Below are positions 26,400-35,318 of a stretch of 64,000 nucleotides of DNA, in pieces; the stretch's first letter is position 1, and each line of letters opens with the position of its first letter. Location of the stretch: NCBI RefSeq assembly GCF_042665595.1, contig NZ_JBHTCT010000007.1, positions 62,001 through 126,000 on the forward strand. Direction: 5' to 3'. Source of the DNA: Bhargavaea changchunensis (lineage in GTDB: Bacteria; Bacillota; Bacilli; Bacillales_A; Planococcaceae). Position numbers and translations under genes: made by a program. Below the pieces are notes generated by a model. The model worked only from the letters and a program-made list of their open reading frames with translations. It made no database searches and was not told where the DNA came from.

Positions 26400-28601
26400 T
26401 TACGACTGGCACCACTCACACTCTTCCACGTCACTTGCGGTGGAACGGGTATAGTAGGTCGTCTTCAGGCCCGATTTCCATGCCTGCAGGTGAAGGCCCA
26501 GCAGCACGCTGGCACGGATCGTGTTCGGGACGTACAGGTTGAACGAGATCGACTGGTCAATGTGGCGCTGGCGGGCGGCGTTTTGCCGGACGCTCCAGCG
26601 CTGGTCGACGATATAGGCGGAGCGGCGGTAGACATCGTATGTCCGGTGATCGAGGTCCGGCGCCACGACCGGGAGCTTATAGTCCTTTTTCTCTTCGTGA
26701 TAAAACGGCTTAAAGACCGGATCGATCGATGCGGTGGAACCGGCGATGACCGATGTCGAGGAGTTCGGTGCGACGGCCATCATATAGCCGTTGCGGACGC
26801 CGTTCCGTCTGACTTCTTCCCGGAGATCCTCCCAGCGCCCGCCTTTATATCCGCGGCGTTCAAAGTACAATCCGGTCTGCCAGTCCGACCCGGAGCACAG
26901 TGGATATGCGCCTTTCTCCTCTGCCAATTTCGCTGACGCACGGATTGTGTGGTAGGCGATGTCTTCATATAGCTTGTCGGCGAATTCAACCGCCTCCTCC
27001 GACTCCCACTGGATGTTTTCCTGCGCAAGCAGATGGTGCCAGCCAAATGTGCCGAGACCGATGCCGCGGTAGCGGCTGTTCGTCACCTGCGCCTGCAGGA
27101 CGGGGATTTTATTCAGGTCGATGACGTTATCAAGCATGCGGACCTGGATGTCGATCAGCCTGCCGAGCACCCCTGCCGGAACCGCTTTGCCGAGGTTGAC
27201 GGACGACAGGTTACAGACTACGAAATCTCCAGGTGTCCGGCGGCTGACAATCACGCCGTCTTCCAGCACTTCCTGCGATGCGCTAGTCGCGCTCATGTTC
27301 TGCGCGATCTCCGAGCACAGGTTGGACGAGTAGATGATACCCTCATGCTTGTTTGGGTTCATCCGGTTGACTTCGTCCCGGTAAAACATGAACGGCACGC
27401 CCGTCTCGAGCTGGCTGCGCATGATGCGCTTCATGATGTCGATCGCGGGCACCTTTTCGGAATGGATATCCGGGTGTGCGACGCAGTCGGCATACCGCTC
27501 GCGGAACGAGCCGCCACCGAATGATTCATCGTAATAGTCTTCAAGCGACCAGCCCATCACGGTGCGCACCTCGTGCGGGTCGAACAGGTGCCAGTCGCCG
27601 CGCGCCTCGACCTGTTCCATGAAGAGGTCCGGCAGGCAGACGCCGGTGAAGATGTCGTGGGCGCGAAGGCGCTCGTCGCCGTTGTTCAGCTTGAGGTCAA
27701 GGAACGTGAGGATATCCTTATGCCAGACATCGAGGTAAACAGCGACGGCCCCTTGGCGCTGGCCGAGCTGGTCGACGGAGACAGCGGTGTTGTTGAGCTG
27801 CTTGATCCACGGAAGGACGCCGGATGATGCGCCCTTGAATCCCCGGATCGCGGCGCCGCGTGAGCGGACTTTCCCCATGTAGACGCCGATTCCGCCGCCG
27901 TATTTGGACAGATTCGCGATGTCCGTGTTCGAGTCATAGATGCCCTGAAGCGAATCATCGACGGTGTCGATAAAGCAGGATGACAGCTGGCCGTGCGGCT
28001 TCCCGGCGTTCGCAAGCGTCGGAGTCGCAACAGTCATGTAGAGGTTGGAGAGCGCCCAGTAGGCTTCCCTGATTTTCCCGAGGCGATCTTCGGTCTCGTT
28101 TCTCATCAGGGTCATGGCGATTACGAGCCAGCGTTCCTGAGGCAGCTCGACCTGCTTTTTATTGAAATCGGTCGCAACGTAGCGGTCGGTGAGCGTCTTC
28201 AGACCGGTGTATGTGAACAGCCGGTCGCGTGACGGTTCGAGGAAGGTGCCGATTTCCCGCAACTCGCTGTCGGTGTAATGTTCGGTGAGCGCTGCGGCGT
28301 AGAAACCTGCTTCGTCCTGCATTCTGACATGCCTCGGGAAGTCGCTGTAAACCTCTTCGATTCCGCGGCGTTCCTGTTGGTCGCGGTACAGTTGGGCGAG
28401 CAAAATGCGTGCTGCAACATCCGTCCAGTATGTTTCCGCCTCATCCACCCGGCCAAGCGCCTCACGGATGAGGTGTTGCGGGAGGGACGGGCCGCTGTAG
28501 CCTTCTGCCGCGCGGCGGAGCGGAGCGATTCTTTCTGTTGTGAATTCCTGTTCAAGCGCGGATAGGAAGTCGTGCTGATCTGTCGGTTTGGTGGTGACCA
28601 T
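26400..28601 (-). CDS. nrdE: Class Ib ribonucleotide reductase large subunit
   Basis: 733 residues. Reduces ribonucleoside diphosphates. Contains the active-site region SSNLCSEI, the glycine-rich GGGIGVYMGKVRSRGAAI, the PNSSTSVIAGSTASIDPVF loop and the C-terminal redox pair CEWC that receives electrons from glutaredoxin/NrdH. ATG 28601 lies 7 nt after GGAGG. It is preceded by array F, a terminator and a cobalamin riboswitch, so expression should fall when vitamin B12 is available. Confidence 0.93.
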   Translation of the reverse strand: MVTTKPTDQHDFLSALEQEFTTERIAPLRRAAEGYSGPSLPQHLIREALGRVDEAETYWTDVAARILLAQLYRDQQERRGIEEVYSDFPRHVRMQDEAGFYAAALTEHYTDSELREIGTFLEPSRDRLFTYTGLKTLTDRYVATDFNKKQVELPQERWLVIAMTLMRNETEDRLGKIREAYWALSNLYMTVATPTLANAGKPHGQLSSCFIDTVDDSLQGIYDSNTDIANLSKYGGGIGVYMGKVRSRGAAIRGFKGASSGVLPWIKQLNNTAVSVDQLGQRQGAVAVYLDVWHKDILTFLDLKLNNGDERLRAHDIFTGVCLPDLFMEQVEARGDWHLFDPHEVRTVMGWSLEDYYDESFGGGSFRERYADCVAHPDIHSEKVPAIDIMKRIMRSQLETGVPFMFYRDEVNRMNPNKHEGIIYSSNLCSEIAQNMSATSASQEVLEDGVIVSRRTPGDFVVCNLSSVNLGKAVPAGVLGRLIDIQVRMLDNVIDLNKIPVLQAQVTNSRYRGIGLGTFGWHHLLAQENIQWESEEAVEFADKLYEDIAYHTIRASAKLAEEKGAYPLCSGSDWQTGLYFERRGYKGGRWEDLREEVRRNGVRNGYMMAVAPNSSTSVIAGSTASIDPVFKPFYHEEKKDYKLPVVAPDLDHRTYDVYRRSAYIVDQRWSVRQNAARQRHIDQSISFNLYVPNTIRASVLLGLHLQAWKSGLKTTYYTRSTASDVEECEWCQS

Positions 28602-28627
28602 GGAAATTCCTCCTTAGTGGTAATGGC

Positions 28628-28750
28628 AACCCGAAATGTTATGTTGCCGTCGCGAAATTCGGTATTGCGGACGCGAACCGGCGACTTGCCGGCGCGAAAT
28701 CCAGTGCTGCGGTCGCGAACTGGTGCACTGCCGGCGCGAAAGCGGTTTTC
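28628..28750. repeat. 21-bp periodic array F in the nrd leader
   Basis: CGAA cores at 28632, 28653, 28674, 28695, 28716 and 28737, exactly 21 bp apart, in the context GCGAA(A/C); alternate units are more alike (GGCGCGAAATCC versus GTCGCGAAC). A different sequence from arrays A-E but the same period. Lies between the riboswitch terminator and nrdE, so it is transcribed in the 5' leader. Confidence 0.85.
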
Positions 28751-28756
28751 AGACGC

Positions 28757-28796
28757 GCAAAAGCCCCGTCCGAAGAACATTCTTCGGCGGGGCTTC
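28757..28796 (-). terminator. Terminator of the cobalamin riboswitch
   Basis: On the minus strand AAGCCCCGCCGAAGA and TTCTTCGGACGGGGCTT form a long stem followed by TTTT. Confidence 0.85.
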
Positions 28797-28920
28797 CGCT
28801 GATTGCGTGTGGGTAATGGAGGATCGGGGCCGGGGATGGATGAAGAGATAAATGAAAGATATGAATGGCCGGCGCCCGTTCGCTTCCACCTCTCAACCCC
28901 CGAAGAAAGTGTCGCTCATC

Positions 28921-29085
28921 GATGGGCAGGCAGGTCTACTGGCTCGCGCTTCTTTCTCCCGCCGGCCTTCCCGCAGCATGGCTGCAGTGGCTTCTTTGGC
29001 GGTCGTCGGCGCTCACAGTTGCGGGGACAGCTCCGGCATTTTCCGGATTCCCTTTTAAACCGCGATCGGTACCAACCCATCGTTA
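28921..29085 (-). ncRNA. Cobalamin riboswitch
   Basis: On the minus strand in order: AAAAGGGAATCCGG, GCCGGAGCTGTCCCCGCAACTGTGAGCG, AGCCACTGC, GGGAAGGCC and the B12 box AGCCAGTAGACCTGCC (28944-28929). These are the conserved blocks of the cobalamin riboswitch in the right order. It precedes a terminator and nrdE, so adenosylcobalamin would repress the class Ib reductase. Confidence 0.93.
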
Positions 29086-29109
29086 CTACAATATATAGTG
29101 TTGTTAACG

Positions 29110-29138
29110 CTCATATAGCCTAACATATTGTGTTTCAA
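29110..29138 (-). promoter_or_regulatory. Possible promoter of the nrd transcript
   Basis: -35 TTGAAA (29138-29133), 17-bp spacer, -10 TATGAG (29115-29110), upstream of the riboswitch. Confidence 0.4.
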
Positions 29139-29233
29139 ACATGAATAGGACGAAAGGCTATGAAATTTGGCGAAGCGTGTCACTACTCACGCTTTCCACT
29201 ATAACAAAAAAAGAGAGCCGGGAAGCCCCCTTT

Positions 29234-29737
29234 TCAGAGATACATGAATTCCATAAAAACCGCTATGGCTCCTGTAACCAAGCCATATGCCAAGAACAGC
29301 AGGAAACCGAGCAGAAAACTGATAAAGCCGGCTCCGCCTTTCTTCATTACGGCCATCTCCACGTGCTCAGCCCTATAGTGGGTCTGGATCTTCCTGATTT
29401 TCCGCTCTGCATCCTGGCGGTATAGCTGGTTGCCGCCCACCCCCAGGACAATGGAGACGACAAGTCCGATGCCGTAATCCCAGCCCGCTTCAAAGTCCCC
29501 CATCATATAGGCAACCACGTCAAACAGCAGGAAAAGGCCGAGGATGACCAGAAGCGGAATGTACATCTTGCGGTAGCCCAGCCAAAAAAGTCCGAAGATA
29601 AACGCAGCCCAATTCCATGAGAACCGCTCTTTTTTCCACTTCTGCTCATATACACCCGCCTTTTCGGGGCCGACGTATATACCCAACAGCTCTTCTTCCC
29701 TCGCCGTGGTTCCCGTATCTGAAACAGTTGCTTCCAT
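29234..29737 (-). CDS. DUF2628-type membrane protein
   Basis: 167 residues with the DUF2628 pattern (FSWNWAAFIFGLFWLGYRKMY), three or four hydrophobic segments and a cytoplasmic N-terminus. ATG 29737 lies after GGGGGGAG. Function unknown. Reads towards the nrd leader. Confidence 0.7.
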   Translation of the reverse strand: MEATVSDTGTTAREEELLGIYVGPEKAGVYEQKWKKERFSWNWAAFIFGLFWLGYRKMYIPLLVILGLFLLFDVVAYMMGDFEAGWDYGIGLVVSIVLGVGGNQLYRQDAERKIRKIQTHYRAEHVEMAVMKKGGAGFISFLLGFLLFLAYGLVTGAIAVFMEFMYL

Positions 29738-29827
29738 GCCCTCTCCCCCCTTTTCCACTGATTATACCGGATGGAGGAATTGGATTGGAGGGGATTTACA
29801 AAAATGGATGAAGAAAAGCTTCCTCCC

Positions 29828-30451
29828 TCATTCCTCCCAGTCGACAATCGCCAATGTAAACTCCAGGTCCGCCTCGAGATGCTCTTCCATCAGCCGGCCG
29901 GCTTTTTCGGGATTGCGTTCCCCGATGGCCTCTACAATCGCGGCGTGTTCATCGAGAAGGCCGGGACGTTTGTTGATGACCACCGCACGGCTGAACAGGT
30001 AGATGATTGATTGCATGCGGTTGACTGTATCAATCATCACCGGGTTCCGTGTTTCCCCGACAATCAGGTCATGGAACCGCTTGTTTTCACGGACGACGGC
30101 TGCGGAGTCGTCAACGATAGCGCGGGCGTTTTCGACCGCTTCTTCCAACTCTTCCAGGCTTTCGTCCATCATATGTTTTGCCGCCATCTGTGCTGCGTGG
30201 GCTTCGATGAGGATGCGCATCTTAAAGTGATCACGCAGTTCTTTTGCGCTTGGCTTGAAGACTTTCTTGCGGCGGACAAGCCCTTCCTGCTCAAGGCGCC
30301 GGATCGCTTCCCTGACTGGAGTCCGGCTTACACCGATTTCTTCGGCCAGGCGCTCCTCGATCAGTTTCGTCCCGCCGGGATAAACTCCTGTGATGATCTG
30401 TTCACGTATTTTTTCATAGGCAAGTGTCTGTGCTGCGCCTCCGGTTCTCAT
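29828..30451 (-). CDS. GntR/FadR-family transcriptional regulator
   Basis: 207 residues: N-terminal winged helix (LAEEIGVSRTPVREAIRRLEQEGLV, about 25-60) and an all-helical FCD ligand domain with metal-type histidines. Start 30451 gives 9-nt spacing from GGGGGG; ATG 30457 is also possible. Divergent from the tetronate-type operon, whose control region holds TTGTATAC operators; likely a repressor released by a sugar acid. Confidence 0.85.
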   Translation of the reverse strand: MRTGGAAQTLAYEKIREQIITGVYPGGTKLIEERLAEEIGVSRTPVREAIRRLEQEGLVRRKKVFKPSAKELRDHFKMRILIEAHAAQMAAKHMMDESLEELEEAVENARAIVDDSAAVVRENKRFHDLIVGETRNPVMIDTVNRMQSIIYLFSRAVVINKRPGLLDEHAAIVEAIGERNPEKAGRLMEEHLEADLEFTLAIVDWEE

Positions 30452-30505
30452 CGACATTTGCCCCCCTTTTCTATTTCTTTGTCTCTTACTATCATACATT
30501 ATTTT

Positions 30506-30538
30506 CTTGTATACGCTTTCTTAAATTTTGTATACAAG
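30506..30538. promoter_or_regulatory. GntR-type operator pair
   Basis: CTTGTATAC (30506-30514) and GTATACAAG (30530-30538) form an inverted repeat; the right one lies in the perfect palindrome TTGTATACAA (30528-30537). It overlaps the -35 region of a promoter with -10 TATAGT (30549-30554) for the plus-strand operon. Confidence 0.65.
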
Positions 30539-30615
30539 ACAGAAAACTTATAGTACACTACAAGAGTAATTGTGACTCATAATTCATCGATTTCCCTCCA
30601 GGAGGTTATACTCAT

Positions 30616-31509
30616 ATGAAAATCGGATTTATCGGGCTCGGTATTATGGGCCGTCCCATGGCATTGAATCTTGTAAAAGCGGGCTTCCAGGTAAAGGCCT
30701 TTGACCTGAGCAGCGATGCTCGGAAGACGCTTGCGGATGCAGGCGCCGAGGAAGCCGTTTCTCCTATCGAGGCGGCAACCGGTACAGACGTCATCATCAC
30801 GATGCTGCCGAACGCGGCGATTGTAAAGGATGTATTGTTCGGAGAAAACGGCGCGGCTTCAGCAGCAAATGAAGGCGCAATTGTCGTCGACATGAGCTCC
30901 GTCTCCCCAGTGGATTCCGTGGAATGTGCTGAGCTGCTAAAGGAACGCGGCGTCCGTTTTATCGACGCTCCTGTCTCCGGCGGAGAGCCGAAGGCGATCG
31001 ACGGCACGCTTGCCATCATGGCAGGCGGAGACGATACGGCCTTTGAGGCAGTACGTCCGGTATTCGAAGCGATGGGTTCGGAAGTGACGCATGTCGGCGG
31101 CACCGGCAGCGGATCCACTACAAAGCTTGCAAATCAGATTCTCGTGAACGTGACGATTGCGGCCATGTCAGAGGCGGTCGTCCTTGCCTCCAAGGCTGGC
31201 GTCGATATCGGCAAAATGTATGAAGCGATCAAAGGCGGGCTCGCCGGCAGTGCAGTACTCGACGCGAAGATCCCGATGGTGCTGGAGCGCAACTTCGAGC
31301 CTGGCGGCCGGATCGACATCAACTTGAAGGATCTGACCAACGTCTATAACGCTGCGCGCGACCTCGGCACGCCGATGCCTCTCACTTCACAGGTACTGGA
31401 GATGTTCCATTCGCTGAAAGCGAACGGGCATGCGACGGACGATCACTCCGGACTGATCCAGTACTATGAAAAACTTGCGAACTACGAAGTGCCGAAAGGC
31501 GGGAAATAA
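30616..31509 (+). CDS. 2-hydroxy-3-oxopropionate reductase / tetronate dehydrogenase family enzyme
   Basis: 297 residues of the beta-hydroxyacid dehydrogenase family: NAD motif GLGIMG, substrate motif DAPVSGG, GGTGSGSTTKLANQ with the catalytic Lys. Family members include tartronate-semialdehyde reductase (GarR) and L-threonate dehydrogenase (LtnD). As the next genes are a DUF1537 kinase and a GntP permease, oxidation of a four-carbon sugar acid at C2 is the most likely role. AGGAGG precedes the ATG. Confidence 0.8.
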   Translation: MKIGFIGLGIMGRPMALNLVKAGFQVKAFDLSSDARKTLADAGAEEAVSPIEAATGTDVIITMLPNAAIVKDVLFGENGAASAANEGAIVVDMSSVSPVDSVECAELLKERGVRFIDAPVSGGEPKAIDGTLAIMAGGDDTAFEAVRPVFEAMGSEVTHVGGTGSGSTTKLANQILVNVTIAAMSEAVVLASKAGVDIGKMYEAIKGGLAGSAVLDAKIPMVLERNFEPGGRIDINLKDLTNVYNAARDLGTPMPLTSQVLEMFHSLKANGHATDDHSGLIQYYEKLANYEVPKGGK

Positions 31510-31510
31510 A

Positions 31511-32932
31511 GTGGCAACACCGAACGAAATCACAAAACGGCTGCCGGCATACGGACCGGATCTTGAACAGCTCTGGAAAGAGGAGCGGGCAGCGTTTGAC
31601 CATAAGATTATCGTCCTGGACGACGATCCGACAGGCGTTCAGACCGTCCACAACATACCGGTCTTCACCGACTGGTCGGAGCAGACGATCCGTGCCGTAT
31701 TCGGGGAAGAGCGCCAGATGGTGTTTATCCTGACGAACTCCCGGGCGTTTTCGGAGGAACAGACCAGGCAGGTGCATCAGGATATCGCAGAACGGATTGC
31801 CCGCGTCTCAAAGGAGACGGGCAAACCATTCCTGATCATCAGCCGGGGCGACTCCACCCTTCGCGGCCATTATCCCCTGGAGACCGAGACGTTGCGGAAC
31901 ACGCTGGAACAAAATCTGCCGGAAGCCATCGACGGAGAAATCCTGCTCCCGTTCTTCAAGGAAGGCGGCCGCGAGACGATCGGCGATGTTCACTATGTAA
32001 AGACCGGAGACACTTATGTCCCGGCAGGTGAAACAGAATTCGCGAAGGATCGCATGTTCGGATACAAGAGCAGTGACCTGAAGGATTATGTGGAAGAAAA
32101 GACAGGCGGGGCATTTAAAGCAGATGGCGTCCTGTCCGTCACACTTGATGAACTTCGGTCGCTCGATCTGGATTCGATCACCGATAAGCTCATGTCACTG
32201 AACAGGTTCGGCAAGATGGTCGTGAATGCAGTGGACGAGGAAGATGTCCGCGCGTTCTCCATTGCCCTGCTCCGGGCCATCAGGCAGGACAAGCGGTTCA
32301 TCTTCCGGACGGCTGCCGCCTTTACGAAAGTGATCGGCGATGTGCCGTCCAAGCCGATCCTCACAAAAGCAGAGCTCGTGACAGAAGGCTCCGAAGGCAA
32401 TGGCGGCCTCATCATCGTCGGCTCCCATGTGAAAAAGACGACCGAGCAGCTGGAGCAGTTAAAGACGCTCGACTCGATCCGCTTTATCGAATTCCAAGTG
32501 AAACTCGTCGCAGATGAGGAAAAGTTCGCGGAAGAGATTGCGCGCATCCAAGAAGCAGTCAACTCAAGCATCGCGGAAGGTACATCCGTCTGTGTCTACA
32601 CTTCACGCGAGCGGCTTGACCTAGGTGAAGGCCGGCAGGAAGAAGAGCTTGCCCAGTCCGTGAAAATCTCTGAAGCGGTCACGACTTTCGTGCGGAACTG
32701 CGACCCTCAGCCGGCCTATGTCATCGCAAAGGGCGGCATCACGTCGAGCGATGTCGGCACAAAGGGGCTCGGCGTTGAAAAGGCCGAGGTCATGGGCCAG
32801 GCAGCGCCCGGAGTTCCTGTCTGGAAAACCGGAAGAGAAAGCGTATTTCCCGAAATCCCTTACATCATTTTCCCCGGAAATGTCGGGGATGCCGATACAC
32901 TAAAAACAGTCGTTGAACGACTGGAGTCCTAA
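31511..32932 (+). CDS. Four-carbon acid sugar kinase family protein (DUF1537)
   Basis: 473 residues. N-terminal substrate domain with DDDPTGVQTVHNIPV and RGDSTLRGHYP, C-terminal nucleotide domain with KGGITSSDVGTKGL, GQAAPGVPVWK and FPGNVGD. These are diagnostic for the OtnK/DtnK kinases that phosphorylate 3-oxo-tetronates or D-threonate. The GTG start at 31511 is one base after the previous stop. Some long DUF1537 members in this context have no proven substrate. Confidence 0.82.
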   Translation: MATPNEITKRLPAYGPDLEQLWKEERAAFDHKIIVLDDDPTGVQTVHNIPVFTDWSEQTIRAVFGEERQMVFILTNSRAFSEEQTRQVHQDIAERIARVSKETGKPFLIISRGDSTLRGHYPLETETLRNTLEQNLPEAIDGEILLPFFKEGGRETIGDVHYVKTGDTYVPAGETEFAKDRMFGYKSSDLKDYVEEKTGGAFKADGVLSVTLDELRSLDLDSITDKLMSLNRFGKMVVNAVDEEDVRAFSIALLRAIRQDKRFIFRTAAAFTKVIGDVPSKPILTKAELVTEGSEGNGGLIIVGSHVKKTTEQLEQLKTLDSIRFIEFQVKLVADEEKFAEEIARIQEAVNSSIAEGTSVCVYTSRERLDLGEGRQEEELAQSVKISEAVTTFVRNCDPQPAYVIAKGGITSSDVGTKGLGVEKAEVMGQAAPGVPVWKTGRESVFPEIPYIIFPGNVGDADTLKTVVERLES

Positions 32933-32950
32933 TAGAAAGAAGGTACCCGT

Positions 32951-34300
32951 ATGGTCACCGGCAATCTGCTAATTGTCATCTTCCTCTTGTCGCTTGCGGC
33001 CCTGTTTTTCATGATCCTCAAACTAAAAGTCGATCCGTTCATCTCTCTGATTGCTGTCGCATTCGCCACCGCGCTTGCACTCGGATTCCCGCTTGCGGAC
33101 ATACCGGGAGTTGTGGCCGGAGGATTCGGGAACACGTTGGTCGGCGTCGGCATCCTGATCGGCCTGGGTGTCATCTTCGGCCAGTTCCTCGGGGCATCCG
33201 GAGCAATTGAAAAAATTGCCGGTGCCGTCCTGAAGCTGTTCGGGGTGAAGCGCTCGGCTGCAGGCCTGTCGCTGACGGGTGTCGCCGTCTCGATTCCGGT
33301 ATTCTTTGATGCTGCGTTCGTCATTCTGAGCGGGCTCGTGCGGAGCCTGTCCCGCCGGACCGGCATCTCGATTGTCACCTTTGTCACGGCACTGGGCATC
33401 GGTCTGATCGTCTCGCACAGCATGATCGCTCCGACGCCAGGCCCGATGGTCGTCGCTGAAAACACAGGCTCCGACCTTGGCCTGTTCATCGTGTACGGCC
33501 TCATCTGTGCCATACCGGCAGCACTGGTCGGCGGTTATCTGTACGGAACATTCATCGGCAAGCGGATTCCCGGCATGGTCGTCAAAGAGGAAGACTTTGT
33601 ACAGGAAGAAGCAGCTGCCTACAAAAAGGAAATCTCCACAGGGCTGTCGTTCTTCATGCTCGCCCTGCCGATTGTGCTGATTCTCCTGAATACAGTCACA
33701 CAGATCTGGCTTGAAGAAGGTTCCACGCTGTCGAACATCCTCGGCTTTATCGGGGACAAGAACGTCGCGCTGTTCATCAGTGTCATCGTTGCGATCATCG
33801 TCCTGAAACCGTACATCAATGTTCCTTACAAGAACCTTTATGATGAAGCCATTGAATCGGCCGGAATGATCATTCTCGTCACCGGTGCCGGCGGCGCATT
33901 TGGTGCAGTCATCAACCAGAGCGGCATCGGCGATCACCTGATTGCAACGATGCAGAGTTGGAGCATCCCGGTTCTCGTCCTGGCATTTATCTTTGCGCAG
34001 ATCCTCCGGGCTTCACTCGGTTCGGCGACAGTCGCGCTCGTCACGACTTCATCGATCATGGGTCCGATGGCTGTGGAACTTGGCGCATCGCCGATCCTCC
34101 TCGGCCTCGCCATCTGTGCCGGTGCAATCGGTCTCTCCCTTCCGAACGATTCCGGTTTCTGGGTCGTCAACAAATTCGGCGGACTCACCATTCCGCAGAC
34201 CATCCAGGCCTGGTCACTTGGCGGCTTCATTGCCGGACTCACCGCTCTTGCTATGGTCTATATCCTGAGCCTTTTCAGCGGCATCCTGCCGGGGCTCTGA
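32951..34300 (+). CDS. GntP-family sugar-acid permease
   Basis: 449 residues with 12 or so membrane segments and the GntP hallmark HSMIAPTPGPMVVAE; SLPNDSGFWVVNKFGGL near the C-terminus. Imports gluconate-like acids, here probably a tetronate, by proton symport. Third and last gene of the operon; terminator directly after. Confidence 0.87.
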   Translation: MVTGNLLIVIFLLSLAALFFMILKLKVDPFISLIAVAFATALALGFPLADIPGVVAGGFGNTLVGVGILIGLGVIFGQFLGASGAIEKIAGAVLKLFGVKRSAAGLSLTGVAVSIPVFFDAAFVILSGLVRSLSRRTGISIVTFVTALGIGLIVSHSMIAPTPGPMVVAENTGSDLGLFIVYGLICAIPAALVGGYLYGTFIGKRIPGMVVKEEDFVQEEAAAYKKEISTGLSFFMLALPIVLILLNTVTQIWLEEGSTLSNILGFIGDKNVALFISVIVAIIVLKPYINVPYKNLYDEAIESAGMIILVTGAGGAFGAVINQSGIGDHLIATMQSWSIPVLVLAFIFAQILRASLGSATVALVTTSSIMGPMAVELGASPILLGLAICAGAIGLSLPNDSGFWVVNKFGGLTIPQTIQAWSLGGFIAGLTALAMVYILSLFSGILPGL

Positions 34301-34302
34301 TG

Positions 34303-34334
34303 AAAAGCGTCCGCAATTTTGCGGACGCTTTTAT
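34303..34334 (+). terminator. Terminator of the tetronate-type operon
   Basis: AAAAGCGTCCGCA pairs with TGCGGACGCTTTT, 4-nt loop. Confidence 0.9.
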
Positions 34335-34393
34335 TATGGTGTACATGCCAACCCTCCCCCGTTCATACACTCAAGCAGAAGGGAGGACTGGCC

Positions 34394-34915
34394 ATGAAGC
34401 GGAAAATCCGCCTTCCGGAGCGTGGGCTTCTGTTGGGGCTGTATGTCATTCTGCTATTTATGATCGTCCAGGATTGGGTCCCGCTGGGGTCGCTGAATGA
34501 CGTCGATTCGGTGTTTCAGGTCCATTCATTCACGGATATTCTGACTTCGACGCTCATCAACGCCGGCCAGTTTGTACTGTTGATCTTTATTGTCCGGCTG
34601 TTCATCGGCAGGCGTTACCCGATTTGGGCCAGACTCTGGCTCATCATCCACCAGGGGTTTATTTTTACTGGTGCGCTGATGGCATGGTGGATTCCTTACC
34701 TTTTTGGAGTCGGCGCGGAGGAAAAGGCCGAGCCTTACAGAATCATGTTTGGCAGCACCCACTCGTTCCTGCCCGAAATGAACGGCATCACGCCGAATAC
34801 CCTGCATACCGGTCTCCATGCCGTCTTGCTCATCTGTCTGCTGCTCACCATCTACATTACATTTACCGGACCAAAGAAACAGAAGAAAAGAAAGAAAAGC
34901 CGGCGAACACACTGA
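34394..34915 (+). CDS. Four-helix membrane protein, unknown
   Basis: 173 residues with four predicted membrane helices and a Lys/Arg-rich C-terminal tail. ATG 34394 follows AAGGGAGG by 8 nt. No family recognised with confidence. Confidence 0.65.
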   Translation: MKRKIRLPERGLLLGLYVILLFMIVQDWVPLGSLNDVDSVFQVHSFTDILTSTLINAGQFVLLIFIVRLFIGRRYPIWARLWLIIHQGFIFTGALMAWWIPYLFGVGAEEKAEPYRIMFGSTHSFLPEMNGITPNTLHTGLHAVLLICLLLTIYITFTGPKKQKKRKKSRRTH

Positions 34916-34941
34916 TTGCGTGTACTCGCCGGCTATTTATC
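34899..34941 (+). terminator. Terminator overlapping the end of the membrane-protein gene
   Basis: AGCCGGCGA pairs with TCGCCGGCT around an ACAC...GTGT inner stem, followed by ATTTAT. Confidence 0.65.
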
Positions 34942-35003
34942 ATGTTGCGCGGTGAATCGCCACTTAATATTAAGGTTGATTGATGCTAATGTTAGGGCGT
35001 ATG

Positions 35004-35318
35004 CTACTCCACCAGCTTCAGGCCGACCGCTGCACCAAGAATGACGAGGATGCACAGCACTCGCCTCCAGTCTCTCGATTCCCCGTAAAAGAACATGCCT
35101 GCCAGAGCCCCTCCTGAAGCACCGATGCCGGTCCAGATCGCGTAGGCGGTGGACATCGGGATGAATTCCATGGCGTAGGCAAGCAGGATGAAGCTTGCGC
35201 CGAACGCACCGAGAAGCAACAGGAGCGACTGGGCGTTGCGCTGCTGGTTCAGCCGGTTGATGGTCAAGACGCCGGCTGTCTCAAACAAACCCGCGGCGAT
35301 CAGTGAGAGCCATGCCAT
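35004..35318 (-). CDS. ykkD: SMR guanidinium exporter subunit, YkkD-like
   Basis: 104 residues, four membrane helices, closely following Bacillus YkkD (LFETAGVLTINRLNQQ, AMEFIPMSTAYAIWTGIGASGGALAGMFFYGE). The second helix pair-packing glycines and the conserved membrane Glu13 are present. It overlaps ykkC by 19 nt and works with it as a heterodimer exporting guanidinium under the guanidine-I riboswitch. Confidence 0.88.
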   Translation of the reverse strand: MAWLSLIAAGLFETAGVLTINRLNQQRNAQSLLLLLGAFGASFILLAYAMEFIPMSTAYAIWTGIGASGGALAGMFFYGESRDWRRVLCILVILGAAVGLKLVE

